NCBI GenBank assembly: GCA_014155875.1
Contig: JACEFZ010028315.1
Location: 1-64,000, forward strand
DNA length: 64,000 nucleotides
Direction of reading: 5' to 3'
Origin: Cepaea nemoralis
Lineage: Eukaryota; Mollusca; Gastropoda; Stylommatophora; Helicidae
The position numbers and the translations under genes are program-made. The notes under the pieces were generated by a model. That model had not been told where the DNA came from. It was given only the letters and a program-made list of their open reading frames with translations, and did not search any database. Positions 1 through 11,400 of this stretch are shown here, piece after piece. Numbering within the stretch: the first letter of the stretch is position 1; each line of letters begins with the position of its first letter.

Positions 1-239
1 TCTCATCAAGGAAGTTGTTAAATTTTGGCGAGTGGTAGACTTTTTTTCGCTGTTTGTTTAATAAGCGCTTGAACATCGGGAATTAAAGGTTAGGTTTATA
101 TCAAGATTATGCGAAGGTTTTGTGCTCAATTACACTTCTACTGGCATGGTAGCGATGTGAAGTTGAAGTGATGTGTGTGAGATTAGAGGTTGAGTCTTGT
201 CTGGGTAGTTAACAATTGATTTGTTTAGTGATGTAATTT

Positions 240-890
240 GCATTACGATTTGAATACACTCCACCTCACAATATTTAATTTTGTTGTAAAGATGACTCAA
301 TAAAATACAGTTTGCGCATTGTATACACTGTACAGTCGTGCTGCAAAATAGATCGCAGGACGACGAAGCCGCAAAGGTTTAGATCGTTAATATATATGGC
401 AAACAATAGAGGGCAAGCATAGAAGCCTTGCGGTACTCCAAGATTGAAAGGTAGTGGTATGAGACAGAATTTATTATGTGATACTACTTGCTTTCGTTGA
501 TAGAAAAGATGATTAGTTAGGAGTGACTAATTTAGGGCCAATTTCATGTCTCCAGTTTTTTAATTAAAATAAAACATGGTTGTCATATCAAATTGCTTTC
601 TTGAAATCAATATAAAACATGCTTTCCAACATAGGTTATGTGTTTATATCTGGTAGCCAATTTTCTATCATGCTTGTTAGGGCCGTATGGCAAGAATATT
701 TTGTCGAAACCTGATTGGTGTCAACAATAAGCTTGTTGCGACAACTAAAATACGTAATGTTACTTTATGGATGTGTTTTTCTAGTGGCTTAGATAGTTTG
801 ATAGTAAGGAAATGCGGCTGGAATTGTTTCGGGAGATCATTGTCCCAGTTTAAACAACGCGGGGTTCTTGGCATAAGGCCAATCCCGTGA
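240..890 (-). pseudogene. Dead LINE reverse-transcriptase fragment (Jockey/CR1-like)
   Basis: No open frame survives. The minus-strand translation, allowing for breaks, still shows RT landmarks in the right order: a degraded 'RPISLL'-like block near 830-790, a 'QSGF'-like block near 715, 'DFKKA' near 615-600, and 'GVPQG...PLLFAIYINDL' near 450-395. That order (RT blocks 1, 2, 3 and the GVPQG block) is typical of non-LTR elements of the Jockey/CR1/L2 groups. Many stops and shifts show it is long dead. The clade is uncertain. Confidence 0.5.
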
Positions 891-1107
891 AACACGTAAA
901 ATATTCAAAATTGAACGCTGATTGTCTGGCTACGCTGTAATACATTTAAAATTATGAACTTCATCTCTGACCCGGAAATTATATATCGCACATAAACAAA
1001 CTTTGAAATCTGCTGTAAAATCTCCAGAACAAAAATTTTTTTGTTGGTTGGACATAACGATAAGGTTATATGCTAAATCTCATCATTTTCCTTCAGTTGG
1101 TTACTGA

Positions 1108-1456
1108 GATGTGGAATTTTATATTGGGGCAGACAAATGTAAATACACTATAGCATTTAAGTCAGTGGTGGACAATTGTCTTGGAAACAACAGATCTGAT
1201 AATTACAATGAAACTTTAGAAAATGTCCATCTTAAGTATAAAAATCTTGACTGCAACATGTCTGTCAAAATTCATTTTCTGGATTCTCATCTGGATTTCT
1301 TTAAGTCAAGCTGTGGAGTTGCCAGTGATAAACATGGTGAACGATTTCACCAGGACATTGCTGGTATAGTGACAAGGTATCAAGGCAGTTGGAGCCCTTC
1401 AATGCTTGCTGATTTCTGTTGGACTGTGACAAGCGACACCTTATCGATTGACCTCC

Positions 1457-1487
<31 letters not shown>

Positions 1488-1533
1488 AAAAAAAAAAAAC
1501 CAAGCAAAGAGAGCTCGAGCAGCGACTGAATAA
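1108..1533 (+). pseudogene. C-terminal fragment of a dispersed uncharacterised protein family
   Basis: The frame opens after a TGA at 1105-1107 and runs to TGA at 1531, without an ATG at its start. Residues such as 'MSVKIHFLDSHLDFF', 'SDKHGERFHQDI' and 'SMLADFCWT' match a C-terminal region I recall from many uncharacterised arthropod and mollusc proteins that occur in many genomic copies and are probably transposon-linked. The family end is disrupted by a 23-C plus 22-A homopolymer (1455-1499) that turns the translation into a proline/lysine run. A tract resembling a splice acceptor (ttccttcag, ending at 1096) lies just upstream but would not enter this frame. The function of the family is unknown to me. 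Confidence 0.5.
1455..1499. repeat. Homopolymer pair C23-A22
   Basis: Twenty-three C (1455-1477) directly followed by twenty-two A (1478-1499). Length in the assembly may be unreliable. Confidence 0.95.
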
Positions 1534-1673
1534 TGACTGAATAGGTTCAAATGTACTTTTTTACAACATCATACGTGAACTTAAAATAATGTTTTTACTT
1601 TTTTTTCTAACATTTTATATTGAAATATCAATTGAGCATGTAGCCACAATTTTTATAATGGTAAGGTAGAAAG

Positions 1674-1917
1674 GCCGGTCTCTCTGGCCGAGGGGTTACA
1701 ACACTTTCTCCGTAATCCCGTTTATCACGCAGAGTCTCGGAGCGGGCGAGAGCTGGGAGCGGTTCGACCCCCGCCGGTGACTTGTGGGATAACTGAGCCG
1801 GCCGCTCAGAAAGCAATGGCAAACTACTGAGCGTAATCTTGCCAAGAAATCAACATACAGCTGAAAGATGCTGATGTTGACTGCGATGTCCTATAAAGGA
1901 TATGCAAAAAAAAAAAA
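1674..1917 (+). mobile_element. tRNA-derived SINE, family 1, with target duplication
   Basis: The 5' part carries RNA polymerase III boxes: A box TGGCCGAGGGG (from 1687) and B box GGTTCGACCCC (about 1760-1770). A tRNA-unrelated body ends in 'gatgtcctataaagg' and a poly(A) tail at about 1906-1917. Perfect 11-bp direct repeats AAGGTAGAAAG flank it (1663-1673 and 1918-1928), marking a target-site duplication. Partial relatives lie at 3225-3340, 4270-4402 and 5290-5435. Confidence 0.85.
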
Positions 1918-1928
1918 AAGGTAGAAAG

Positions 1929-2319
1929 ACTAACTGTTCACCCCAGAGCATTAAACAAGCATACATTTTTGTATTACCGTATTGTAAATTCATCATTACA
2001 AAATAAACACAGCCAATTTATGAATGTAATTATGATATTTTAAATCAGCATGTCAAAATCAATAAAAATAATAGTGTATTTAAATTCTTATACAAATAGC
2101 TGTTGAAAATGTGTTGACTGATGCAATTGGCAAAATTGACGGGAATAGAGCGAAAAAGAAGACAGAAAAATACCTGAATTGCTTGGCCACATGTCCAGCG
2201 TGATGTTCAATCTGTCCTAAATGTTACCACTCACACAAGTCTGAATTTCTATTCGGCACTCTGACCCAGATGTGGTGAAAGCCCTCTGGGAAAATGTAAT
2301 TAATGCAGAATAACAGATA
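1929..2319. other. No gene recognised
   Basis: AT-rich sequence with no open frame, RNA gene or repeat that I recognise. Confidence 0.5.
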
Positions 2320-2545
2320 GACTATCATGTTCTAGAGAGAATGCAGCTGCAGGGAGTGGTCAGAGGATCTGGTCGACAGTCGTCACTCAAAGGTAAAGCA
2401 AGACGGACATGTAATCAGATTGCACCGGCCATCATTAGTATTGGAACTCTGCGCTAGCTGTTGAAGATGAGGACTGAGTGATTATGGGAATGCCCCGAGT
2501 GCAGTGATGTCGGTTTTTGACTCAAAATAACTCACCTTAACTTAA
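2320..2545 (+). pseudogene. LINE 3' end, RNase H family with ACTCA tail (old copy)
   Basis: This aligns by eye to the 3' ends at 17610-18015 and 55420-55831. Shared landmarks are 'tgggaatg..cc.gagt', 'gcagtgatgtcggtt' and a degraded ACTCA-type tail. It is heavily diverged and non-coding. Confidence 0.55.
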
Positions 2546-3224
2546 TGTTACCACAGAAGAATGACTTGTTTGTCTGTTTGTTGCTCGTCTTCAGCCGTCG
2601 TCATCACCGTCAGGTGATGAATGAATCACCAAAAAACGAGAAGTAGATTGTGAGCTTTACTAAAACACGACTACAAGAGACAAATTGGACGTTGCGGCCA
2701 AAGCCTTCGTTAGCACAGGACAAACAAGCACAAAACTACATGAAACACACTACATGACAATATTAAACTAGTTAAAGGTACTTATCTGAATCTGCATCCT
2801 TGCTTGGAGAGACTGACACACGTTGGACTATCAGTGGATTGTATGGACCGGATTTATGGTAATCTGACAAACTACGAAGACGAAACGTGAAATATATAGT
2901 AGCAGTTCATGTGAACGGACAATGGTAAACAAGAGTGAGGGGAACTGCAGTAAAGCTTAAAAAGGCAATGAATGAATCACACCAAAAACAAAAAAATACT
3001 ACAAAAAAAATCGTACAATCGAAATAAAAAGCAAATCAATCTGCTTACAAATCGGCTACCCGTGATTTCGAACACTCTACACGGTATGTTGAGGATCTGC
3101 TAAACTGCGTTCCTAACCTCCATGTCTGTTTACGTATCCAAAATATTTCATGATCCTTGTTGGTATTTGTCAGAATTGAAAGTCTCCTTCAGTAATGAGT
3201 TCTTCTCGGATATATCTCATTCTT
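2546..3224. other. No gene recognised
   Basis: AT-rich, with several short A-runs. I see no coding or repeat signal that I can name. Confidence 0.4.
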
Positions 3225-3340
3225 CACCTTTCCATCCAATGAATTTTTATATTGTTCACAGGTTAGTTGCATACCCTTTACAGGACGTCGGAATTAACCC
3301 CATAATGTTTTGGCTGTTTGTGATTTCTTGACAAGTTTAA
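3225..3340 (-). mobile_element. SINE family 1, 3' half (fragment)
   Basis: The minus strand shows the body of SINE family 1 ('cttgtcaagaaatcacaaac' through 'gacgtcctgtaaagg'). The tRNA head is missing. Confidence 0.5.
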
Positions 3341-3354
3341 TTATAATTAATTCA

Positions 3355-4270
3355 CCATGTGACATGCCGATAAGAATGGGCGGTCATGATTCGCCTCTCT
3401 CATGATCACCAGAGTCCCGAGTCAGCTTTGTCTTCTTGACTCGACCATGCAACGTGGCCAAGCCGTCCATGTAGTTACTTCTCTGCCCTCCCTTTGTTCT
3501 TTCCCCCTCGATATTGCTGGTTGTCACCAAGTTCTCTAGTTTATTTCGTCTTTAAACGTGTCCAAAAATGTCGACTGTTTACGTCTAATGTTATGACTGT
3601 TCTGAGATAGTTGTACTAATTCACTTGCTTAAGATTATTCCCATTTACCTGTATATTACATTTTAGTATTTCTTTCTTCCTATTGACGACCACAATCTGT
3701 GTCTTCGTTCGTAGAATTTAATTGTAAACAGGGGCGTCACTAAGGGGGTGCGGGGGGTGCGGGCCGCACCGGGTGACACCATCAAAGGGTGACACCAAAA
3801 TAAAAAAATTGCAAATTTGACAAAGCAGACATAGCAAAATAACAAAAATTTAACTTTGGCCGAGTTTGTCGAAGTTCTTTATTTATGTTTTACCTGAAAT
3901 ATTGAAGTTATATTGTTCAATTTGTTTTCTTTCTTATGTCCTTATTAACTTTTTGACTTATTTTACAAACATTACTATGTGCGATTATATATGGTACAGG
4001 AACACTCGGAAGAAGACCATGGTGAAAGTCTAGAGGGGTGACATCAAGAGTTTACCGCACTGGGTGACACCAACCCCAGTGACGCCACTGATTGTAAACC
4101 TAGTTATTAACTGTGTACAGCAACAACATCTACTTATTGTTGCAGACCCTGTTCATTGTCTGCGGTCAATACTGTATCATACGCATATTCCTCTCTTATA
4201 TTGTAAATTTCCGGAAAAAAAAATATGTTTACAGTTAAGGGAAAAATTACCTGGAGGCATTACACATTCA
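3355..4270 (-). pseudogene. LINE family D 3' part, split by a hAT MITE
   Basis: The minus strand matches, block by block, the reverse-transcriptase C-terminal half and 3' end of the LINE at 57858-59160. The 3' terminus (gtgccatgccg-like) lies at 3355-3380, the 'ttatgtctcgacca'-type segment near 3440, the 'attcccatttac' block near 3637, and 'cctgttcattgtctgc' near 4148. A 362-bp element with an 8-bp target duplication (3721-4098) interrupts it. No frame survives. Confidence 0.75.
3729..4090. mobile_element. hAT-type MITE, 362 bp, with 8-bp target duplication
   Basis: The left end CAGGGGCGTCACT and the right end AGTGACGCCACTG are inverted repeats with one mismatch. The copies of ATTGTAAA at 3721-3728 and 4091-4098 form a perfect 8-bp target duplication, the hallmark of hAT transposition. 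Removing the element and one ATTGTAAA restores alignment of the surrounding LINE to the copy at 58540-58570. There is no coding capacity, so it would need a transposase supplied in trans. Confidence 0.88.
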
Positions 4271-4402
4271 GTAGTTTGCCATTGCTTCCTGAACTACTGG
4301 CACTCATATTATTGTATGAAAGCCAAATCACCAGCAGATGTGTTTCGAACGCGTTATGCGGGATTACGAGCTGCGTCCATAATCACTTCGCCAGAGAGTC
4401 GA
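4270..4402 (-). mobile_element. SINE family 1, old copy
   Basis: The minus strand reads a tRNA-like head ('tctctggcgaagtg', 'cgtaatcccgc', 'gcgttcgaaac') followed by 'aagcaatggcaaactactg', as in the copy at 1674-1917. It sits next to the LINE D remnant. Confidence 0.55.
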
Positions 4403-4851
4403 GTGCACAGCGAAGTAAAATGCCCCTCAAGTAGTTCCGAACTTGAAATCTTCCTACAATTGATTCTAACCGTGGTGAAAAGTAGTTTCACGTCAAGACG
4501 GTCTTTTTCACTCAAAATCTAAACGTCATTGGAAAGTTCAGGTACAAAACAATGCATGATTCGGAGGCTCTCGTGGTTGGTAGAAAATTGATTTACAAGT
4601 TTTAACTGAACAGGAATTTAAAAAAAACAACAACAGAGAAGTTTCCTTTCTGTACAGTTGATTTACTAACCGATTGATTAATTCTGACATTAGCATGCAG
4701 TGTTGAGTCAAGACTCGAAATCACAGCACCCCTGACATCCCCATACGTGCACCGTCCCATCTTGAACAACAAGCGAAGAGTCCCAGCACTAATGGTAATA
4801 GTTGTAATGTGATTATGTGTTCGTTTTCGCGGAGCACTGAGTGTCGGTCAG
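4403..4851. other. No gene recognised
   Basis: No coding or repeat signal identified. Confidence 0.4.
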
Positions 4852-4963
4852 ATGCGAATATTTTCATGAGAGAATGGGGGGGGGGTGGGGGGGGGGGGGG
4901 GTGGGGGGGGGGACAGTGACCAACACTCTCTGTCCCCCCATTCTCTCATGAAAATATTCGCAT
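4852..4963. repeat. Perfect 30-bp inverted repeat with G-rich loop
   Basis: The arm 4852-4881 is the exact reverse complement of 4934-4963. The 52-nt loop is almost pure G at its start, with only isolated T, then 'gacagtgaccaacactctctgt'. It could extrude as a cruciform or form a G-quadruplex in the loop. Confidence 0.9.
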
Positions 4964-5289
4964 GTTTTCTTCTGTTATCATGGAGTATAGAGGCAGACGC
5001 GGTACAGCAGTGACAAGCCCGCTAGCTTTTCGACCGTGTGGTTGTGTGTTTGAATCTTCATCCAGAAAGATGGAGTAGTTTACATATATTTTCCCCTGAT
5101 CCCTCATGCTACAATGGATACCAGGAAATTATTTAGGAAGGAAAGGCGACCGGCGCGATATTGACCACGTTACCTATCGACTGATCTATACAAATATGGG
5201 ATTAGAACCACATACCCAGTGAGCCTACAATACACCCCCGAGGATACCTGACTTTTGTGTAGAGCTCTCTGATTTGTGTCCTGTTTTAT

Positions 5290-5435
5290 TATTCTACCGG
5301 ATGTAGCGAAGGCTTTACGGACGTAATTCGTAATCCCGCTTACCACGTTCGAAACACAGCTGCGAGCGATGTGGCAGTAGACCGCATTGCGTTAGTTTTC
5401 ATACAACTGCGACGTCCTGTAAAGGAAATACAATT
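5290..5435 (+). mobile_element. SINE family 1, degraded copy
   Basis: It shares 'cgtaatcccgctta', 'cacgttcgaaacac' (B-box region) and the 3' block 'gacgtcctgtaaagga' with the copy at 1674-1917. Confidence 0.5.
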
Positions 5436-5925
5436 AACTTTTTAAAAATTATTATACTAGCACAATAATACATGGTCTTAATCGATTGCTTGACTGGTTA
5501 TCGATAGACTGTCCTATAGATTTATTGATTGATTCAGCCAGATATTGGCTGTCTTTATCTGTAGTTTCGTATTCAGATACCTTAGTCTTAGTTTATGTTT
5601 TATATTTTTTTTAATGGTCACAGTTTACAAACAATCCAGATTCGCCAAAAAAAAAAAAAAAACAAAGCCTAGAGAGACACGCATACTCACATTATAAATC
5701 TACGACAACAGTAAGTTTCTCGCGCGCTGCCATGACCATTGAATTCGGAATCTCTCGTTTAGTATCGTAAAGTTTGTGAACAGCCAGTCTTACAAGACGC
5801 GATCGTCGAAGAAAAATGGCCCATGAAGCAAAGTGAGTAAATAACTCATTTACACACATGAAAGCCGATTGGGCGTATGGTGTTAGACCCTATTCTCCTA
5901 GACTAATCGGCTGTGGCTGAGTGAT
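5436..5925. other. No gene recognised
   Basis: Contains an A-run at 5647-5662. No other feature that I can support. Confidence 0.4.
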
Positions 5926-6085
5926 GTGGTCAGTGTTACTCCGCCGCCTTTACTTGCAAAGGTATTTGCTTGTACCCATGTTGGGCTAATGTGACCTGCG
6001 AGTTCAGGTCAATTATTAAAGTTCGAATCCGCTACCGTGTGGGTGGAAACTACGGTCATCGGGTTGTTTGACCAGCGAGTAGCCG
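5926..6085 (+). mobile_element. Possible tRNA-derived SINE
   Basis: An A-box-like 'ggctgagtgatg' near 5931 and a B-box-like 'gttcgaatccgc' near 6020 occur in the correct order, but about 85 nt apart, which is longer than in a true tRNA. It is a single copy here, so weakly supported. Confidence 0.35.
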
Positions 6086-6092
6086 TTACTCT

Positions 6093-6258
6093 ACCGTGAC
6101 TTCTCTACCGTGACTTCTCTCGCGTGATTTCTCTGCCGTGACTTCTCTGCCGTGACTTCTCTACCGTGACTTCTCTCCCGTGACACTCCACCGTGACTTC
6201 TCTACTGTGATTTCTTTACCGTGACTTCTCTACCGTGACTTCTCTACCGTGACTTCTC
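6093..6258. repeat. 14-bp tandem repeat
   Basis: About twelve imperfect copies of 'taccgtgacttctc'. Variants include gccgtgac, cccgtgac and tactgtgat. Confidence 0.9.
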
Positions 6259-6352
6259 AAGAACTATAAGAATAAAATTTCATTTTCATTTAACTATGAA
6301 CCCCATTTCATTAAAAAAAAGAAAGAAAAGAAACTGTCCGTTGCAGTATTTG

Positions 6353-6354
<2 letters not shown>

Positions 6355-6442
<88 letters not shown>
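6355..6442. repeat. (ATC)n microsatellite
   Basis: About 29 near-perfect ATC units. They directly abut the 3' end of a minus-strand LINE (6443-6640), so they are best read as an expanded LINE tail (TGA/ATG)n on that strand. Confidence 0.95.
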
Positions 6443-6640
6443 AGTGCCATGACATATGGCGTAGTCGTTCATGTCTCGCCACAGATCTCGGTCTGTGGTG
6501 TTCTGGATCAACTCTGCTGATGATATTCCTCCACGCCACTGACTCAATCCAACAGCATCATTTATCTTGGTCTGCCTCTGCCTCTCTTCACGATATTCTC
6601 CAATGCCTCTCTTTTTATCATATGACCAAAGAAAGCTGTG
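6443..6640 (-). pseudogene. LINE 3' end, family F
   Basis: Minus-strand translation reads a RT C-terminus: 'WRGGISSAELIQ', 'TTDRDLWRDMNDYAICHGT' then stop, followed by the trinucleotide tail. A relative lies at 30310-30545. It is strongly 5'-truncated. Confidence 0.7.
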
Positions 6641-7784
6641 TTTTCTCTTTCTTATTGTTGTATGTTGGTAATAGCGTACTAATTTTATAGATAAAAACTG
6701 TCCGTAGTAGCATTAGATGGTCATAGTAACCAGAAACGAATATTCCCCCGAATATATATTTGCTGTATAGAGAAACGATGCTGTCATGGCAGAGGATCTT
6801 AGACTAATTAATTTAGCATGTCACACGTTTGTGGGCATGTTGGTATGTATAATCGTTAGGGGATTACGCAGTTTATGCCATGAGAGCGATGAAGATGGCT
6901 CATCGTCTACGCTCGCTTGTCGTCCGCTAAAAGAGGGAAAGACTATTTCCTATTTCTCCGTGCATTCAGTCCTATGGGCGTCCATACATACAAACACCCA
7001 CACACTCAGACATCAACGTGAAATGTGTAATTTATATTCTTAATTTAAATTAATAACTAGAACCATTAGTATATATCATTAAACTGAAAAGACACAAGAG
7101 AACTTGTTACCTCGCCGAGTAAAACCTAGTTTGTGTTATCTAGTACATCATTTGACCCGATCATTCCCTATCCCACCTTTGTATTAACACTGATTTTATT
7201 CTGTAACTGCCTATTGGAAGAGAAATCCCACAGTGTGCTATTGCAGCGTGTTGTGACCTTCAACCTCCAGGCCCTGTTTGCATTGAAACAAGGCATGAAT
7301 CATTCTGACACATCACATTACATATTCATACTGGCGTAAACGGGGCGGAATCAGCAAGGCATTTCATGTTTCAACCTATTTCAGTCTTGCGTCACTATGT
7401 GAAATCAACATTGCTGGCCAGTCGATCGATCAAGACCGAACATTGAATCGCGTGTTGTAAAACTTGAAATAACTCTTAAAATCATTGGATTATGTGTTAG
7501 TTTGTATTGATTTATTGTATTATTATTATTAGTTTTGCTTTTGTTATTATTAATTAATTATTATTATTATTATTATTTTTTGCTTTTTGCACTTCCATTG
7601 CACAAAGATATCTCCATATATGCTTCAGTTTCTTTCCATATTTAACACAAGGAGAACCTTTGTACAGTGCACTAACTCCTTAGAACTAGCGAGGATACAA
7701 AACTGTACAACTGAATGGTAAAAGCTATACATATTCTGTTTCTGTTCAGGATCTATTTAATCAGAAACCTGTCTTTTCATCTCC
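6641..7784. other. No gene recognised
   Basis: AT-rich, with a (TTA)-rich stretch near 7520-7580. Short open frames at 6786-7043 and 7133-7339 have no recognisable content. Confidence 0.4.
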
Positions 7785-8465
7785 TGGTTGTATGTTAGGG
7801 GCTTCTCCTCATTTCTCCAGAATGACCTTGCTATTTTCCCAAGAATTGTCAATAATATTTCTTCACTATAATTTTGTCGCAGCCCTGCAAGTCCCCTTTC
7901 TTTGGAAGCTTCACCAGACATCCTTCTCGTCACTCTACTGGTATTTCTGCGGTCTTTCAGACTCTGCTAAATAATGTATGTAGTAATTCAGTCGAGTGCT
8001 TATATTGGCCTTAATAGCTTCTACTAGCATACCACCTGAATCATCAGATTTTCCACCCTCCTAAATTGTAACAGCTTTTATTGTGTCTTTCTTAGGCGGG
8101 TTCTCATAGTCGATATCCAACACCATATCTACAGGCTAGATATCTGGATGGTGGTTTCTGATTTGTCTATTCAAAAGTTGCTCAAAGTATCTAGCCAATC
8201 TGGTTTTTTGTTTCCTGTTAATGTTACTGAGAACTTCTCTAATAGCTTAAGTAGGCTTCACACTGAAAGCCATTTAATCAACTCTCTGAGATGCCTTCAT
8301 CAAGCTGGAATCAATACTGGTGTAGATGTCATTGTACTCGTATAACTCTGCTGACTCCCCTCTATATATCCATATCTATCTGTTTGCACACCTTCGGCTC
8401 CACATTTTCGTATCTGCCACCTTTCACAACTGAACTTATGCACCACCTTGCCTAGCTACGAAGGT
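7785..8465 (-). pseudogene. LINE family C reverse-transcriptase fragment
   Basis: With shifts allowed, the minus strand encodes the region between endonuclease and RT and the first RT blocks: 'RWARYFEQLLNR' near 8205-8170, then 'CLVKLPKKGDLQGCDK' near 7925-7880. This is the start of the RT domain of APE-type LINEs. The upstream 110 bp (8353-8465) recur at 16245-16356. Multiple stops make it dead. Confidence 0.65.
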
Positions 8466-8469
8466 TGTG

Positions 8470-11400
8470 TGAAGCCATGGGAGCATGTGGTGGATTGGAC
8501 TTGGGAGCAGCCGATAGATAGTTGTTGATTATGATTTCATGTCAGTGACGGTGGGCAGAGGATCTCTCAATAGAGACAATGGCTACGATCATCCGATCAG
8601 TTACTGCCAGGAAGGAAGAATGGTAGACTTCCCTCCTTATTGATTCCCGAGCAGAGGAGGCTCGTCAGCCTTGGCTGGTATCTCTTCTATGAGAGGGAAC
8701 TCTAAATCTCAAACCTCAGCTGCCTTGCGGGTATACCCATATGGGAAAGGCTTCGGGAGTAAACCCTGAGGACAAATCCGGAGATGGAGTCGCTAAGGCA
8801 GTTCCATGTTGTTAACAACATAGTTCTGGCAACTCCTGCCACAGCACCGATGCCAAGTTGCATTGGCTACTGCTTTTCCCTTGGTCAACATCGGCGACGT
8901 GGAGAGGGGGAACTTGCTACTGGGCAACAGCTGGTTCTCCGATTTCCATTGCCCAGGCTTGTGCCCTAAAGGGGTCACTTCAGCACCGCGTAAAGCGGTG
9001 ACACAACACGGGAAGCAGCATTTACCGGTTATAAGTCTTAATGCTCGATTGGCGTAGAGCAAGGCGCCAGGGGCTACTTCCGACGGTGGGAGAGATCATT
9101 GTATCTCACTAGACAGCTACTGACCGCCTAAGCTGGGCATCCCCCAGTCAATAAGGTGTTGTCTTGTCACGGTTCATCTGCTCCTGAGGGTGTGTGGAAC
9201 TTACGGGAAAAATCCTGACACATGGACCGCAATCTATACACCTAGCAACAAGGAAAACAAAACAAAACAAAACAAAACAACCGGCCCTAAGGCTGGGAAC
9301 TTTGAGCGTAAGCACCATGACCCCTGGCATCTCAGACGATCTAAACGAGATTGTGGATACCCGCAAAACTGCAGTGATAAATAACGAACTACTCAGACTG
9401 GGGAATAGACATTGTCGTTCTGCAAGACTCCAAGAACCTGGAAACATCAAGGAGAGGGACTTCACTTTCTACTGGCATGGCAAGCCGTGCGGAGAGACCA
9501 GAGAGCATGAAGTTGGCTTCGCTATCAGAAACAAGCTGCATAAGTCCATCATACCACAAAGTGATGGCACTGAAAGAATAATGAAGCTCCAACTCCAGAG
9601 AGAGGCAGGCCCAGTTAGTATTATAAGCTTTTACACACCAACACTAACTGCAGCATCAGAATATAAAGACAAGTTTTATGACGACCTTAGCAAAGAAGTC
9701 AGTGAAACACCAGAGAAACAACATCTCTTTATCCTGGGGGATTTCAATGCCAGGGTTGGCTCCGACCACAAATCTTGGCCTTCATGTCTAGGACAGTTTG
9801 GCGTTGGGAAGATCAATGACAATGGAAACGTCTCTTGGAAATCTGCAGCCATCATAATCTGTGCGTGACCAACACCTTCTTTGACACGAAACCTCAACAC
9901 AAGGTGTCATGGAGGCACCCTAGATCAAAGAACTGGCACAAACTCGTCCTGGTGCTCACCAAACGCAGCAATCTCCGCAATGTACTGCTGACTCGCAGCT
10001 ATCATAGTGCTGACTGCGACACCGACCATTCACTCGTCTCCAGCAAGGTGAAGATAAGCCCAAGAGAATCTACAAAAGCAGAACAGAAGGAAGACCACGC
10101 ATTGACACCAGCGGCACCCAAAACAAAGAGAAGGTCAACAAATTCACCCAGGCTCTAGCGGAGACTCTGCCTGGCCCCAAAAACGGAACTGCCACCGAGA
10201 GATGGAGTCATTTTCGCGACACCATCTACAATACAGCATTATCAACATTTGGCAAGAAGCACATTAAGTGAACCGACGAGTTTGAAGCACACTATGAAGA
10301 GATGCTCCCAGTCCTTGAGATACAGAGACATGCATTCTCAGTGTATAAAACATCACCTTCATAGAAAACATTGCAGGCATTGCGAACGGCCAGAAATAGA
10401 GTACAACAGATGGCAAGAAAATGTGCGAACAGGTACTGGCTACAACTCTCTGCTCAAATTCAAACTTGTGCAGACACTGGAAATATAAGGGAAATGTACG
10501 AGGGCATCAAGCAAGCTGTCGGTCCATCAAAAAATAAGATGGCCCCCTTTACGATCAACAGAGTGGGTAATCATACAAGATGAAGCGAAACAAATGGACT
10601 CAGAGCTAAACTCAGTAGAGAACACTGTCGGAGAAGAAGCTCTGGAAGCCATCGATCAACAGTCCACCATGCATGCCCTGGATAACGACCATGCCTCACA
10701 GAAATCAGTGAAGCACTAGACACTTTCAAATCCGGCAAGGCACCAGGAAAAGATAGTATTCCACCTGAAATTTTAAAATGTAGCAAAGAAACAATCATCC
10801 CAGAATTGTATGCAATATTTCAGCTCTGCTGGAAAGAAAAATCAGTACCACGAGATATGAAAGATGCAAACATTGTTACCCTGTATAAAAACAAAGGCGA
10901 CAGAAGCGACAACAAATATCGCGGTATTTCTCAACTCAGCATTACAGGCAAAATTTTTGCTCGAGTAATTCTTAAAAGGTTACACATTCTTGCTGAAAAA
11001 ATCTAACCCGAATCACAGTGTGGATTTAGACCCAACAGGTCCACCATCGATATGATTTTCTCACTCCGGTAGCTCCAAGAGAAGTGCAGAGAACAGAGGA
11101 AGCCATTGTATATTGCCTTCATCGACCACACAAAGGCATTTGAACACGTGAGCAGAAACGGCCTTTTCAAGATCCTTGAAAAGGTAGGATTTCCACCCAT
11201 CCTTCTTAGTCTTGTGAAAAGATTTCACGAAAACATGCAGTGGACCATTTTATTTGTCGGTTCAACATCCCAGTCATTCATCATCAGCAGTGGAGTAAAG
11301 CAGGGCTGCGTTATTGTTCCTACACATTTTGGTATCTTCTTCGCCGTTCTCTTAAGGCAGACATTTGGGACTGCCACTGAAGGCATATACCTCCATACAA

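Noticed and set aside
4064..4522. 152-codon plus-strand frame
   Set aside because: Crosses the MITE end, a minus-strand LINE remnant and a SINE remnant, so it is a chance frame.
8784..9062. Overlapping short frames on both strands
   Set aside because: Lie in the untranslated leader of LINE B and are not conserved as frames in LINE A.
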